DNA of 45,139 nucleotides from Sulfurospirillaceae bacterium (GCA_028693565.1 JAQUVE010000005.1:1-45139); one strand, 5' to 3'. Shown: positions 1-7,900, numbered from the stretch's first letter. Notes: generated by a model not told the origin, from the letters alone. Numbers and translations are program-made.

Positions 1-32
1 ATAGCCGCCAAGCTAAGTTTAGCTAATTTCAT
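1..32 (-). CDS. OprD-like porin paralogue, N-terminal fragment at window edge
   Basis: Only the first ten codons of a minus-strand gene lie in the window. They read MKLAKLSLAA, differing from the start of the complete porin (MKLAQLSLAA) at one residue. The upstream AAGGAG ribosome binding site and its flank match as well. This is therefore the start of a second, tandem porin gene transcribed in the same direction, and the visible part is the beginning of its signal peptide. Everything downstream is outside the window, so its intactness cannot be judged. Confidence 0.75.
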   Translation of the reverse strand, partial: MKLAKLSLAA

Positions 33-50
33 ATTTTCTCCTTGAATTTT
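1..50. repeat. Near-identical porin 5' ends, copy 1
   Basis: Positions 1-50 match 1353-1402 with one mismatch. The shared block covers the first ten codons, the ribosome binding site and a few bases upstream, then the sequences diverge completely. It marks a tandem porin duplication in which signal peptide and translation start stayed identical while the promoters differ. Confidence 0.85.
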
Positions 51-150
51 TTGATTACCATTCGGTTTCAATAAAGAAGTATACAAAAAAAAGTATTAAA
101 AGGGAAGAAAAAAAATGATTAAAAAGTAAGCTTTTAGGAAGTTTGGAAGA

Positions 151-178
151 AAAACGGTGACAAAAATGTCACCGTTTT
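151..178 (-). terminator. Rho-independent terminator of the complete porin gene
   Basis: A perfect 12-bp inverted repeat (AAAACGGTGACA, a 4-nt loop, then its complement) starts 22 nt beyond the porin stop codon. Read on the minus strand it ends in a T-rich run. It separates the two tandem porin genes, so they are probably separate transcripts. Confidence 0.85.
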
Positions 179-199
179 AAGATTTAAATCATGTACAAA

Positions 200-1384
200 T
201 TAGAATTTGTAGTTAGCTTTAAACCAAAGTTCTTTACCTTCAGCATCTTTGCTCATATCTTCGTAAGATAATTCAGCACCAAGACCTTTTAAAGCACCGG
301 CAAAAGTGTACTGTGCATAAACATCTGTGTAAGCTTTTTTAGTAGATACATCGCCATCTTTTACTTCTGTATATCTAGCACCAACTAAAGTACTGATAGC
401 CTTGAAGTTATAAGTTGCATCTAAAGAGTATGCTTTTGTATTATCTGTGTATGTACCTGCAGTATATTGGTAACCTTTTGCAAACACAGGCTGAGCACCA
501 CCACCTAGACCTGGAGCTAAGTCAGAACCATCTTTGATTTTTGAATATGCTACGTATGCATTAAAATCACCAACACCAATACTAGCTTTTGCACCATACA
601 TTTTAGCTGTATCAGTACCTGAAGCGTCATAATCTGACATCATGTAGTTTGCAGCTAAGCCATATGTAAAATTAGAAGCTTTTCCAGCATATGCTGCTTC
701 AAAATAATAATCATCTACTACATCAGTAACTTCTGCCCATTGTGCTGTTAATGTTGTACCAGGAAGTGACTTGTTAATTGCAAGTAATGTATAAGCACCA
801 TCACCATTTGCTCCAACTTGTGCAAACTCTGGCATATTACCAATATCTGTTGCATCAGTATTAGTGCTTGTTCTTTGTTGATATTTATCAACATAACCTG
901 CAACTAAAGTTGTATTTGGTAAATCTGTATTAATGATTACAGCACCCTCAAATGATTGCTTAATCATACGGGAACCAGAACCAGCAACCAATGGAGTTGT
1001 AATAAATTGGCGACCAACTTTTGCGACAGTGTTGCCAAATTTATATTGAATATATGCTTCTGATAAAATTGCACCTGAACCGTACATATCAGTTTTAAAT
1101 ACTCTTTTCGCATCAGCATCAGCAAATGGTGCAAAGTTTGATTGCATTGTAGCACCAAAACTAAATCCATATAAAGAGTCTGTCACATAACCAAGAACTA
1201 ATCCTGTATTAAAAATATCAGCATCGTTTGTAGAACCAGCTCTATCTCTGTCAAAATACCATGCACGAAGTTCACCACTTACTTTTCCGTTTTTAAATGC
1301 GTCAGCAAGTGTATCTGCTGCAAAAGAGCTAGTCGCAAGACCAGCAACTACGATAGCCGCCAAGCTAAGTTGAGCTAATTTCAT
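200..1384 (-). CDS. OprD-like outer-membrane porin
   Basis: This 394-residue protein has a typical signal peptide (residues 1-22, cleavage after SSFA before ADT). Its body is rich in alternating aromatic and small residues, as expected of beta-strands, and it ends in Phe (ANYKF), the usual outer-membrane beta-barrel end signal. The start of the mature protein (KVSGELRAWYFDRD) resembles the OprD-like porins that are abundant in Sulfurospirillum and Arcobacter. It should form a diffusion channel for small solutes. The TRAP dicarboxylate operon lies directly upstream in the same orientation, suggesting organic acids as cargo; that is inference. The start is fixed by AAGGAG at 1390-1395. A strong terminator follows the stop. 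A paralogue with a nearly identical 5' end begins at the left window edge. Confidence 0.85.
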   Translation of the reverse strand: MKLAQLSLAAIVVAGLATSSFAADTLADAFKNGKVSGELRAWYFDRDRAGSTNDADIFNTGLVLGYVTDSLYGFSFGATMQSNFAPFADADAKRVFKTDMYGSGAILSEAYIQYKFGNTVAKVGRQFITTPLVAGSGSRMIKQSFEGAVIINTDLPNTTLVAGYVDKYQQRTSTNTDATDIGNMPEFAQVGANGDGAYTLLAINKSLPGTTLTAQWAEVTDVVDDYYFEAAYAGKASNFTYGLAANYMMSDYDASGTDTAKMYGAKASIGVGDFNAYVAYSKIKDGSDLAPGLGGGAQPVFAKGYQYTAGTYTDNTKAYSLDATYNFKAISTLVGARYTEVKDGDVSTKKAYTDVYAQYTFAGALKGLGAELSYEDMSKDAEGKELWFKANYKF

Positions 1385-1402
1385 ATTTTCTCCTTGAATT
1401 TT
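1353..1402. repeat. Near-identical porin 5' ends, copy 2
   Basis: This is the second copy of the 50-bp block at 1-50. It lies over the start of the complete porin gene. Confidence 0.85.
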
Positions 1403-1483
1403 TATAAATGCAAGATAAGTCTATCACAAAAATTTAGAATATTCAATAAAAACTTGGCAAATAGCGTCACTATGTGTTATTTT

Positions 1484-1502
1484 GTAATCAAGTGGTAATC
1501 AA
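1484..1502 (-). promoter_or_regulatory. Direct repeat TTGATTAC x2, 11-bp spacing, upstream of porin
   Basis: Two exact copies of TTGATTAC (minus-strand reading) occur 11 bp apart, one helical turn, 100-118 bp upstream of the porin start. Such spacing is typical of sites bound by a dimeric OmpR-type regulator. The rest of the 281-bp intergenic region is AT-rich and shows no gene. Which regulator binds is unknown. Confidence 0.35.
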
Positions 1503-1625
1503 AAGTAAAAAAAATTAAATCTTATAGGGAAAATAAAAAATACTTTTCTATAACAAGGGTTAGATGAGAAGTGTCTGGCTCATAAGATGTGTTTTTATTG
1601 AAAGTATTATAATGGGTGAGGGAAG

Positions 1626-1646
1626 AAGGGCAGAAATACTGCCCTT
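1626..1646 (-). terminator. Hairpin downstream of dctM
   Basis: A perfect 8-bp stem (AAGGGCAG / CTGCCCTT) with a 5-nt loop lies 20 nt past the dctM stop. The T-run is weak on the minus strand and better on the plus strand (TTTTCTTGTT), so it may act in either direction. It closes the dctPQM operon. Confidence 0.6.
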
Positions 1647-1665
1647 TTCTTGTTAGAATGTAGGC

Positions 1666-2949
1666 CTAAATTCCAAACATCAACTGTGGCAACCACAAAG
1701 AGATAATTGGGATATATGTTATAAGTAATAATCCTACAAATAGAACGGCAACCCATGGTAAAGAGGCAACAACAACCTCTTTTAGGCTTAGTCCTGTCAT
1801 TCCTGCGGCAACAAAAAGGTTGAGCCCCACAGGTGGAGTTATCATCCCTATCTCCATGTTGACAACCATTATTACACCAAAGTGAATAGGATCAATTCCT
1901 AATGCCATAACAAGAGGTAACAACAAAGGTACCGTAATCATAACAATAGAGCTTGGCTCCATAAACTGTCCCATTAACAACAATAGAATATTGACAATAA
2001 CCAAGAACATAATCGGTCCAACATTGGCTTGCATAATCATATGTGTGATTTGTTGAGGGATGGTTTCATCGGTTAAGAAATGCGCAAAAATCATCGCATT
2101 AGCAATAACAAAGAAAATCATTGCACTGGTCATTGCTGATTCTAGTATAATAGGATAGACATCTTTAAGTTTCAAATCTTTATAGATAAAGACAGAAACA
2201 ATAAAAGCATACACTGCACTAGCAGCTCCCGCTTCAGTTGGTGTAAAAAGTCCGCCATAAATACCACCAATAACAATAACAATCAGCATTAACGCCCAAA
2301 ACGCTTCTTTAAACTTTATCAAACGTTCTTTAAAAGATGCTGGTTTTTCTTTCTTAAATCCTAATCTGACAGCCCCTATATAGGTAAGAGCCATGAGCAT
2401 AAACCCAATTAAAAAACCAGGAACAACACCTGCCATAAAAAGCTTACCAATCGAAAGGTCTGCTGTAACACCATACACGATAAAAACAATGGAAGGTGGA
2501 ATCAAAATACCCAAGCTTCCTGAGGTTGCAATCGTTCCTATCGCATACCCTTGCGGATATCCCGCTTCTTTAATCGCGCTAAACATAACAGAACCAATGG
2601 CTGCAACGGTTGCAGGGGAACTTCCGCTCACTGCTGCAAAAATCATCGATGCAAAAATAGCTGCTATGGGTAGACCTCCTGGAAGGTGCCCAACAATAGA
2701 CTTAGCAAAATCAATGATACGCCCAGCCGCTCCACCTTTTGAGAGGAATGAGCCCGCTAGAATAAACATTGGAATTGCCATCAATGAATACTTATTAAGT
2801 CCATCGAAGACATGTGAAACAATGCCAATAACATCATAATCTGTAAAATAGTGCGCTGTAATGAGTGTACTAGAGCCCAATGCAACGGAAACAGGAACAC
2901 CTAAGAACATCAATAAAAAGAGTAACCCGAATAAACTAAGCATGAGCAT
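1666..2949 (-). CDS. dctM: TRAP transporter large permease subunit DctM
   Basis: This 427-residue integral membrane protein is hydrophobic throughout, with about twelve predicted membrane segments. It carries the conserved TRAP large-subunit stretches GSSPATVAAIGS (around residue 110), LGILIPPSIVFIVYG (around 150) and GMITPPVGLNLFVAAG (near the C-terminus). Together with DctQ and DctP it takes up a carboxylate across the inner membrane, driven by the sodium or proton gradient. It is the last gene of a dctP-dctQ-dctM operon, and its start overlaps the end of dctQ by 14 bp, implying translational coupling. Length is normal for the family. The substrate is probably a C4-dicarboxylate, from the overall resemblance of the binding protein, but it is not proven by sequence. 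Confidence 0.93.
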   Translation of the reverse strand: MLMLSLFGLLFLLMFLGVPVSVALGSSTLITAHYFTDYDVIGIVSHVFDGLNKYSLMAIPMFILAGSFLSKGGAAGRIIDFAKSIVGHLPGGLPIAAIFASMIFAAVSGSSPATVAAIGSVMFSAIKEAGYPQGYAIGTIATSGSLGILIPPSIVFIVYGVTADLSIGKLFMAGVVPGFLIGFMLMALTYIGAVRLGFKKEKPASFKERLIKFKEAFWALMLIVIVIGGIYGGLFTPTEAGAASAVYAFIVSVFIYKDLKLKDVYPIILESAMTSAMIFFVIANAMIFAHFLTDETIPQQITHMIMQANVGPIMFLVIVNILLLLMGQFMEPSSIVMITVPLLLPLVMALGIDPIHFGVIMVVNMEIGMITPPVGLNLFVAAGMTGLSLKEVVVASLPWVAVLFVGLLLITYIPIISLWLPQLMFGI

Positions 2950-3502
2950 TGCGATTTCCTCCTCTTAGTTCAAGTTCATCTTTAATAGTTTCAAGTTCAC
3001 TATTTACAATGACATCTTTTGCATCCATCGCTGCAACTTCAAACACTTTTTCTCCTGCCCGAAATGCCGCACCAATAAAAGCAAACGGCAGCATAAGATG
3101 TGGTATCCACATCGGTATCTTAAGGTCAATACTCATCTCACCAAAATCAATTAACACCAATATCAATTCATAACCAAGGTACGCCATTAGCGCCAGATAG
3201 GCACAACTAAACGCATGTGCTAGCATCAAAATTACTTTTGCTAATGGGGCTGGCAAAAGCTCCAAAAGCATCGTAACGGAAATGTGAATGCCTTTTTTAA
3301 AGCCATAAGCACCACCAAAGAGGGCTGACCACATAAACAAATAGTTTGTTAGCTCTCCGGCCCATGTGATACTCATATCAAATGCATAGCGAAGGACAAC
3401 ATTAATGAATGCTAATAGTACGCCTCCTGCTATACCGACAACCGCGATATTTTTATTTATCGCGGTGACACCTAAGTCAAGAATTTCAAAATACTTTTTC
3501 AT
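2936..3502 (-). CDS. dctQ: TRAP transporter small permease subunit DctQ
   Basis: This 188-residue protein has four membrane segments and the DctQ-type core around residues 40-60 (TWAGELTNYLFMWSALFGGAYGFKKG region, with the conserved W, E and R/K neighbourhood). The last 40 residues form a charged cytoplasmic tail rich in Glu. It pairs with DctM to form the membrane part of the transporter. It lies between dctP (25-bp gap) and dctM (14-bp overlap) in one transcription unit. Confidence 0.9.
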   Translation of the reverse strand: MKKYFEILDLGVTAINKNIAVVGIAGGVLLAFINVVLRYAFDMSITWAGELTNYLFMWSALFGGAYGFKKGIHISVTMLLELLPAPLAKVILMLAHAFSCAYLALMAYLGYELILVLIDFGEMSIDLKIPMWIPHLMLPFAFIGAAFRAGEKVFEVAAMDAKDVIVNSELETIKDELELRGGNRNAHA

Positions 3503-3527
3503 ATTTTCTCTTTCAACAGCTCAAGAT

Positions 3528-4514
3528 TTATTGTACTGCTTGTGCTTTTTTAATCAACCCATTGCCAATTGTGTTATAAAATTGTGGATAGATACTTTCC
3601 ATTGCTTTTTGCCATACTGCTTTTTGCTCTGGTGTTAAGGTATGTATCGTTAATTTACCAGAAGTTTTGGCATATTCTTTAATTTTGGCCATTGTAGCGT
3701 CATCATCTTCTGATGCAATTTTTCGCTCATATTCTGTTGCTTCTTTCATCGCTTGAATGATTAAAGGCTTGTATGTTGCTGGAAACTTCTTCCAAAAACT
3801 CTCACTCATAACAACTAAATAACCAAGGTATCCGTGTTCTGTCATCGTTAAGTCAGTTTGAACTTCATTGAATTTTTTAGTATAGAAGTTTGAGAGTGGG
3901 TTTTCTGCACCATCAACAACTCCTTGTTGTAATGCTGAATACACTTCTGAAAATGGTAAAACTTGTGGATTTGCACCAACAGCTTTGAACTGAGCTTCCA
4001 ATACATGTGAACTCATAATTCTAAATTTTAGACCTGCTGCATCATCTGGCTTAATCAAAGGCTTATTAGCCGAAAGACTTTTAAACCCAGCATCCCAGTA
4101 ATCAAGAGCAACGAAACCTTTAGCCGTTACTTTATCTTTAATCGCTTGCCCTACTTCACCGTCTAAGACATGATGTAAGTGTGTTTTATCTCTAAATAAA
4201 AATGGCAAGTCAAAGATTTGCATTTCAGGAACAATACTTGTAAACTTTGAAAAACTAGGAATTGCGATATGTGCATTACCAAGTTTTAAAGCTTTCATCT
4301 CTTCACCATCTCCGTAAAGTTGAGAATTTGGGAAAACAATCACTTCAACTTTACCAGCCGTAAGTTCACCAACTCTTTTGGCAAAAAAGTCTGCACCCAT
4401 TCCTTTTGGGGTATTTGGACTTACAACGTGGGTAAGCTTTATCGTGTATTCTGCAGCAATAACTGAAGAAACTAGTAGTGCTGTCGCTGCAGCAACTCTC
4501 AAGAATTTTGTCAT
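3528..4514 (-). CDS. dctP: TRAP transporter periplasmic solute-binding protein DctP
   Basis: This 328-residue protein starts with a cleavable signal peptide (residues 1-20, cut before AEYTIKL). It has the features of DctP-type receptors: an N-terminal strand ending in H-V-V-S, the central GLKFRI segment whose Arg normally holds the substrate carboxylate, and QQGVVDGAENPLSNF. It captures a dicarboxylate-like ligand in the periplasm and delivers it to DctQM. It is the first gene of the operon, with AAAGGAG just upstream, a strong -10 box and direct repeats that may bind the neighbouring response regulator. C4-dicarboxylate specificity is the best guess. Confidence 0.93.
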   Translation of the reverse strand: MTKFLRVAAATALLVSSVIAAEYTIKLTHVVSPNTPKGMGADFFAKRVGELTAGKVEVIVFPNSQLYGDGEEMKALKLGNAHIAIPSFSKFTSIVPEMQIFDLPFLFRDKTHLHHVLDGEVGQAIKDKVTAKGFVALDYWDAGFKSLSANKPLIKPDDAAGLKFRIMSSHVLEAQFKAVGANPQVLPFSEVYSALQQGVVDGAENPLSNFYTKKFNEVQTDLTMTEHGYLGYLVVMSESFWKKFPATYKPLIIQAMKEATEYERKIASEDDDATMAKIKEYAKTSGKLTIHTLTPEQKAVWQKAMESIYPQFYNTIGNGLIKKAQAVQ

Positions 4515-4545
4515 GATTTACTCCTTTAATTTCTTTTCACTTTCG

Positions 4546-4551
4546 ATTATA
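4546..4551 (-). promoter_or_regulatory. dctPQM promoter -10 box
   Basis: The minus strand reads TATAAT here, giving a start around 4539 and a leader of about 25 nt before dctP. There is no good -35 at 17 bp, which is typical of an activator-dependent promoter. A short dyad (ACTTTC at 4540-4545, GAAAGT at 4555-4560) brackets the -10. Confidence 0.55.
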
Positions 4552-4561
4552 TGTGAAAGTT

Positions 4562-4592
4562 ATGTCAAAATTATGTAAATCTACATGTAAAG
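4562..4592 (-). promoter_or_regulatory. Three direct repeats upstream of dctP, candidate response-regulator sites
   Basis: The plus strand shows ATGTCAAA (4562), ATGTAAAT (4573) and ATGTAAAG (4585), spaced 11 and 12 bp. They cover the -35 region of dctP and run upstream. Helically phased direct repeats beside a promoter without a -35 fit activation by an OmpR-family regulator such as the one encoded next door. Confidence 0.45.
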
Positions 4593-4675
4593 CGGTAAAG
4601 AATCATCAATCAGTTAAGAAAAGTTTCTTTTTGTAACTATTTGGAGTAAATTGAAAGTTTTATTAAATTACTACG

Positions 4676-5350
4676 TTACAATTTGTAACCAATTCCTTGA
4701 ATATTTTTTAAAGTGCTTTCTGGTAGCTTCTTTCTTAAGTTTTTTATCATGAGTCTTAGAGCATTTAAACTCATATATTCTCCCTCCCATAACTTCTCTT
4801 CAATTTCCTCATAAGTAATAATCGAATCCTTAGCTAAAAGCAGTTCAACTAATTTTGCTTCTTTTTTTGTAAGTTCATACATTAATTCATTATGTAAAAC
4901 CATTTTTTGAAGATTGTCATAATACCAGTTTGGTGCCAACTCTTTGAGATTTGTTTTTTCTTTAGATTGCAAAAACTTTTCCAAAGCATCAAACAATTTT
5001 GGCTCTGTAATCGGTTTTACAATATACCGTAATAATGAAAGTTCAATCGCTTGAAGCATAAAGTCAACTTCAGTATATGCAGTAATAATAATAATATGGG
5101 CTTCATGATCACTTTCACGTATTTTAGTTGCCAAATCAATACCACTTAATTTTGGCATTTTAATATCTGTAATGACCAAATCAGGCTTATTCATTAAAAA
5201 AAGCTCATACGCTTCTTCACCATCCTCTGCCAAATAGACATCTTTAAAAAGTAAAGAAAGTAATTCATAGACATTTTTGCGTACGCCAGCATCATCTTCA
5301 GCATAAACAACACTATAATTTGTCAGTTTTTTTAACATCTTCTCGTCCAT
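4676..5350 (-). CDS. OmpR-type response regulator
   Basis: This 224-residue protein has a receiver domain (about residues 10-125) with acidic pocket residues D19 and D20, phosphoacceptor D62 in VITDIKMP, and the conserved Lys in IVKPITEP. The DNA-binding winged helix is at about 140-224 (LTKKEAKLVELLL through the C-terminal IQGIGYKL). It is most likely the partner of the divergent sensor kinase and the controller of dctPQM, which lies downstream in the same orientation. The open frame extends 53 codons further upstream to 5509, but that part has unusual hydrophobic composition and would overlap the kinase gene. The ATG at 5350 has an AAGGG ribosome binding site and begins directly before a normal receiver domain. 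Confidence 0.9.
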   Translation of the reverse strand: MDEKMLKKLTNYSVVYAEDDAGVRKNVYELLSLLFKDVYLAEDGEEAYELFLMNKPDLVITDIKMPKLSGIDLATKIRESDHEAHIIIITAYTEVDFMLQAIELSLLRYIVKPITEPKLFDALEKFLQSKEKTNLKELAPNWYYDNLQKMVLHNELMYELTKKEAKLVELLLAKDSIITYEEIEEKLWEGEYMSLNALRLMIKNLRKKLPESTLKNIQGIGYKL

Positions 5351-5447
5351 AACAACCCTTTTGAAAAATATCGTTTGCAGATAGAAAGAATAAACAGAGA
5401 TATGATAATATATTTTCTTTTTTCTTTCTATTAAAATAGGAGTTTCG

Positions 5448-7016
5448 ATGCAAATTATCAAAGAGAGTAATATCTCAAGTATTATTATTTTTAGTACTAT
5501 TTTCATCATTACATCTTTGATGCTTTTTAATGGCTACTTTTTTATCACTAAACAGTATGAAATACTCGATACACAAATTAACGATAGTAGAAATACCTTT
5601 ATCGAAAATCAGCGTAATATACTGAAACGTGAAGTCGATTCAATCATTGATTTTATTACTTTTCGACAATCCATATTAGCCGATAGCCCAGAGGTAGAAA
5701 TTGCCCTCAAAGAAGAAGTTTACGCATGGATACGCCATATTCGTTTTGGTAAAGATGAAAATAATTATGTTTTTGTGTATAAAGTCGAAAATTTTGAAGG
5801 TGGAGATCATTTTGCAAAAATGCTTATCAATCCCAATAGACCTGATTTAGAAGGGCGCTTTATTTCTGATGCATATACCGACGATAATGGTAAAGCTTTT
5901 CGAAAAATTTTCTTACATGATATTCAAATAAAAGGGTACTCCTTTGTTAATTACATGTACAAAAAACCTGAAAGTAATCTTGTTCGTCCTAAAGTTTCCT
6001 ATTTTAAACAGTATAAACCATGGAATCTTATCATTGCAGCAGGAGCTTATTTGGATGATATAGATGAAGACTTGGAGGCAGAAAAAGTAAAATTTAAGCA
6101 TAAGGTTCAGATTGAAGCCACGTCGGCAGTTATCATTTTTATCCTCTTTGCTTTTATAGCTAATGGCTTTGCTGTCATGCTGGGTAAGCGTATTGAACGT
6201 TTTTTAAGTAGCTACAATGCCCAAGTCAAACAAAAAAAACTGGAGCTTGAAAACCTTAACAAAACACTTGAAAGTCGTGTTAGCGAAGAGATAGCAAAAA
6301 ATAGGGAACAAGAACAACTGCTCATTCAAAAATCAAAATTTATAGCATTAGGAGAGATGATAAGCAACATCGCTCATCAATGGCGTCAACCACTTTCCCA
6401 ACTCTCTGCTCTGATGATGACACTAAAGCTCAAGCATCGACTCAATAAACTTACAAAAGAAGAGATGGAAAACAAATGTGGGGAAGCCGAAAAAATTCTT
6501 GAATACATGTCCCATACCATTGATGATTTTCGTAATTTTTTCATGCCTAATAAAGACAAAAAGTCTTTTAGCATCGTAAATTCTATTGAAGAAGTATTGC
6601 GTATTATTGGGAAATCCATTACCAATCAAGGTATCGTTATCGAAATGAAAATCGAGGAAGATGTCTTTGTTGTTGGGTATATGAGAGAATATGAACAAGT
6701 TATTTTAAACCTCCTTAGCAATGCTAAAGACTCGATTATCGCATCCAAAACACCTCAGCCTAAAATTACTATTACGCTTAAGCATGATACCTACAGTGTT
6801 GAGCTTAGTATTGAAGATAATGGTGGAGGTATCAAAATTGAGCCTATTGAAAAGATTTTCGAGCCTTATGTTAGTACCAAAGAGCAAAATGAAGGTATCG
6901 GTATTGGTCTTTACATGTCAAAGCTCATTATTGAAAAAAGTATGAAAGGTACCTTGGAAGCAAAAAATAGTGAAAATGGGGCAATTTTTACGATTGGGTT
7001 AAAAAGAGAATCTTAA
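5448..7016 (+). CDS. Cache-domain sensor histidine kinase
   Basis: This 522-residue membrane kinase has membrane segments at about residues 12-32 and 222-245. They flank a periplasmic single-Cache domain that ends with the typical YFKQYKPWNLIIAAGAYLDD stretch. A short coiled coil (about 255-290) leads to the dimerisation and phosphoacceptor helix with H310 in IAHQWRQPLSQLS. The ATPase domain has an N-box (NLLSNAKDSI), a G1 box (DNGGGI) and a G2 box (GIGIGLYMSK). Cache sensors of this kind bind small organic acids outside the membrane. It is divergent from the response regulator (97-bp gap) and next to the dct operon, so it probably senses the transported dicarboxylate. It belongs to the Campylobacterota group with an HQWRQPL H-box. 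Confidence 0.92.
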   Translation: MQIIKESNISSIIIFSTIFIITSLMLFNGYFFITKQYEILDTQINDSRNTFIENQRNILKREVDSIIDFITFRQSILADSPEVEIALKEEVYAWIRHIRFGKDENNYVFVYKVENFEGGDHFAKMLINPNRPDLEGRFISDAYTDDNGKAFRKIFLHDIQIKGYSFVNYMYKKPESNLVRPKVSYFKQYKPWNLIIAAGAYLDDIDEDLEAEKVKFKHKVQIEATSAVIIFILFAFIANGFAVMLGKRIERFLSSYNAQVKQKKLELENLNKTLESRVSEEIAKNREQEQLLIQKSKFIALGEMISNIAHQWRQPLSQLSALMMTLKLKHRLNKLTKEEMENKCGEAEKILEYMSHTIDDFRNFFMPNKDKKSFSIVNSIEEVLRIIGKSITNQGIVIEMKIEEDVFVVGYMREYEQVILNLLSNAKDSIIASKTPQPKITITLKHDTYSVELSIEDNGGGIKIEPIEKIFEPYVSTKEQNEGIGIGLYMSKLIIEKSMKGTLEAKNSENGAIFTIGLKRES

Positions 7017-7124
7017 AGAGGCGCTTGGCGGAACGCCTCTTAGATGTTTTTAAAAGTTAGAAAAGAAAATATGAAATTCGCTAAGAGAAGTATAGGAATT
7101 CAAAGTAAACGATCGGTTAACATA
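7015..7124 (+). repeat. Tandem structured element, copy A
   Basis: The element begins on the last bases of the kinase stop codon. It consists of an 8-bp hairpin (arms 7016-7023 and 7034-7041) with loop CTTGGCGGAA, an A-rich spacer, then a block starting ATGAAATTCGCTAAG that stays nearly identical to copy B to about 7115. The hairpin could serve as kinase terminator, but the T-run begins only five bases later. A 31-codon frame starts at 7071. No family is recognised. Confidence 0.7.
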
Positions 7125-7166
7125 TTGGACTTCATGGATCTAAAAATTGTTATTGATACACACTAA
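7071..7166 (+). CDS. Doubtful 31-residue ORF inside repeat copy A
   Basis: The frame reads MKFAKRSIGIQSKRSVNI and continues to a stop at 7164. It is basic, with no signal or membrane segment. There is no clear ribosome binding site, only an A-rich stretch. The related frame in copy B differs at residues 9 and 10 by non-synonymous changes and has one synonymous change. It may be a small protein or simply part of a non-coding element. Confidence 0.2.
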   Translation: MKFAKRSIGIQSKRSVNILDFMDLKIVIDTH

Positions 7167-7210
7167 GCTAGATTTTTTAAAAGAATTTTTGGGAAGGTAG
7201 GAAAGAGAGT

Positions 7211-7316
7211 TCAAAGAGACGCTTGGCGGAACGTCTCTTTGAGTTATTCTTCAAAAGAAAATATGAAATTCGCTAAGAGAAGTATAGAAACTCAAAGTAA
7301 ACGGTCGGTTAACATA
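7211..7316 (+). repeat. Tandem structured element, copy B
   Basis: This is the second copy of the element at 7015. The 10-nt loop CTTGGCGGAA is identical. The stem is 11 bp and perfect (7211-7221 with 7232-7242) and carries one compensatory change relative to copy A: a G-C pair becomes A-T. The spacer is six bases shorter. A frame starting at 7263 shares most of its first 18 codons with the copy A frame. The 86 bp between the copies hold nothing recognisable. Confidence 0.7.
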
Positions 7317-7328
7317 GGTAATAGTTAG
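7263..7328 (+). CDS. Doubtful 21-residue ORF inside repeat copy B
   Basis: This is the counterpart of the frame at 7071. It starts MKFAKRSIETQSKRSVNI and stops early (after GNS), overlapping the 3' end of the convergent lipoprotein gene by 4 bp. The same caution applies: no good ribosome binding site and no known family. Confidence 0.15.
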   Translation: MKFAKRSIETQSKRSVNIGNS

Positions 7329-7840
7329 TTTAATCTAATCGTCTCTTCTTGAGGAATTGCTAAGATTTGATGCTCTTTGTCACGTTTTCCAGCAGATTTT
7401 TCACCTGAATTCTTCTTTTTAGGCATCACAGGTGGTCGTTTAGCCTTCATAAATCCTGGTTTAATCACTAACATCTCAGTCAAATGGTTGCCATCGAAGG
7501 TTGCATAAACAAGGTCTGACTCATTAGCTTGCACACTTTTATGATTGAAGTTAACATACGGGAGTTTACCATTACTCGTATCAATACCTTCAATAATGTA
7601 ATTCCATGTATTCAACCCATCATCACGTTTAACAGAAGTGACAATCCCTTTGATGTAATTTCTTCCGACAAGATTGGAAAGTTTTGGATTAGTTGAGGCA
7701 ACACTTTGCGTTTCTTTCGAAACATTTTTAGTATTGATTGTAGGTGTTTTCTGTGGTGAAGTTAAAGCACACCCTTGCATCAAAAGGGCAACGGTAGCAC
7801 ATGATACAAAAAATGAACGATACGGTATAAAATTTTTCAA
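7325..7840 (-). CDS. Putative lipoprotein of unknown function
   Basis: The 171-residue protein has a hydrophobic N-terminus (residues 8-24) ending in LMQGC. This is a plausible but not perfect lipobox, so acylation at C25 and an outer or inner membrane location are likely. The mature part has a Thr/Ser/Asn-rich linker (about 30-55), then a compact region with strands (YIKGIVTSVKRDDGLNTWNYIIEGID) that resembles a small beta-barrel. The C-terminal tail is very basic (about 125-155, many Lys and Pro). No family is recognised. It is divergent from ssrA and convergent with the tandem repeats. Confidence 0.7.
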   Translation of the reverse strand: MKNFIPYRSFFVSCATVALLMQGCALTSPQKTPTINTKNVSKETQSVASTNPKLSNLVGRNYIKGIVTSVKRDDGLNTWNYIIEGIDTSNGKLPYVNFNHKSVQANESDLVYATFDGNHLTEMLVIKPGFMKAKRPPVMPKKKNSGEKSAGKRDKEHQILAIPQEETIRLN

Positions 7841-7900
7841 CGACGATTTCCTTATTCTATTTTGCGAATTATAACAGACTTAACTAAATTGTAGGTTTAT

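Noticed and set aside
1401-1429. Promoter TTGTGA-17-TATAAA ahead of the porin gene
   Set aside because: It would place the transcript start inside the ribosome binding site, so it is unlikely to be the working promoter.
2393-2839. 148-codon open frame on the plus strand
   Set aside because: It is antisense to dctM, with the composition expected of a shadow of a membrane protein gene.
5351-5509. N-terminal extension of the response regulator
   Set aside because: It would overlap the divergent kinase gene, has unusual composition, and the ATG at 5350 has a ribosome binding site directly before a normal receiver domain.
7015-7328. CRISPR-like repeats
   Set aside because: Only two copies of about 100 bp, with no short regular spacers and no cas genes.
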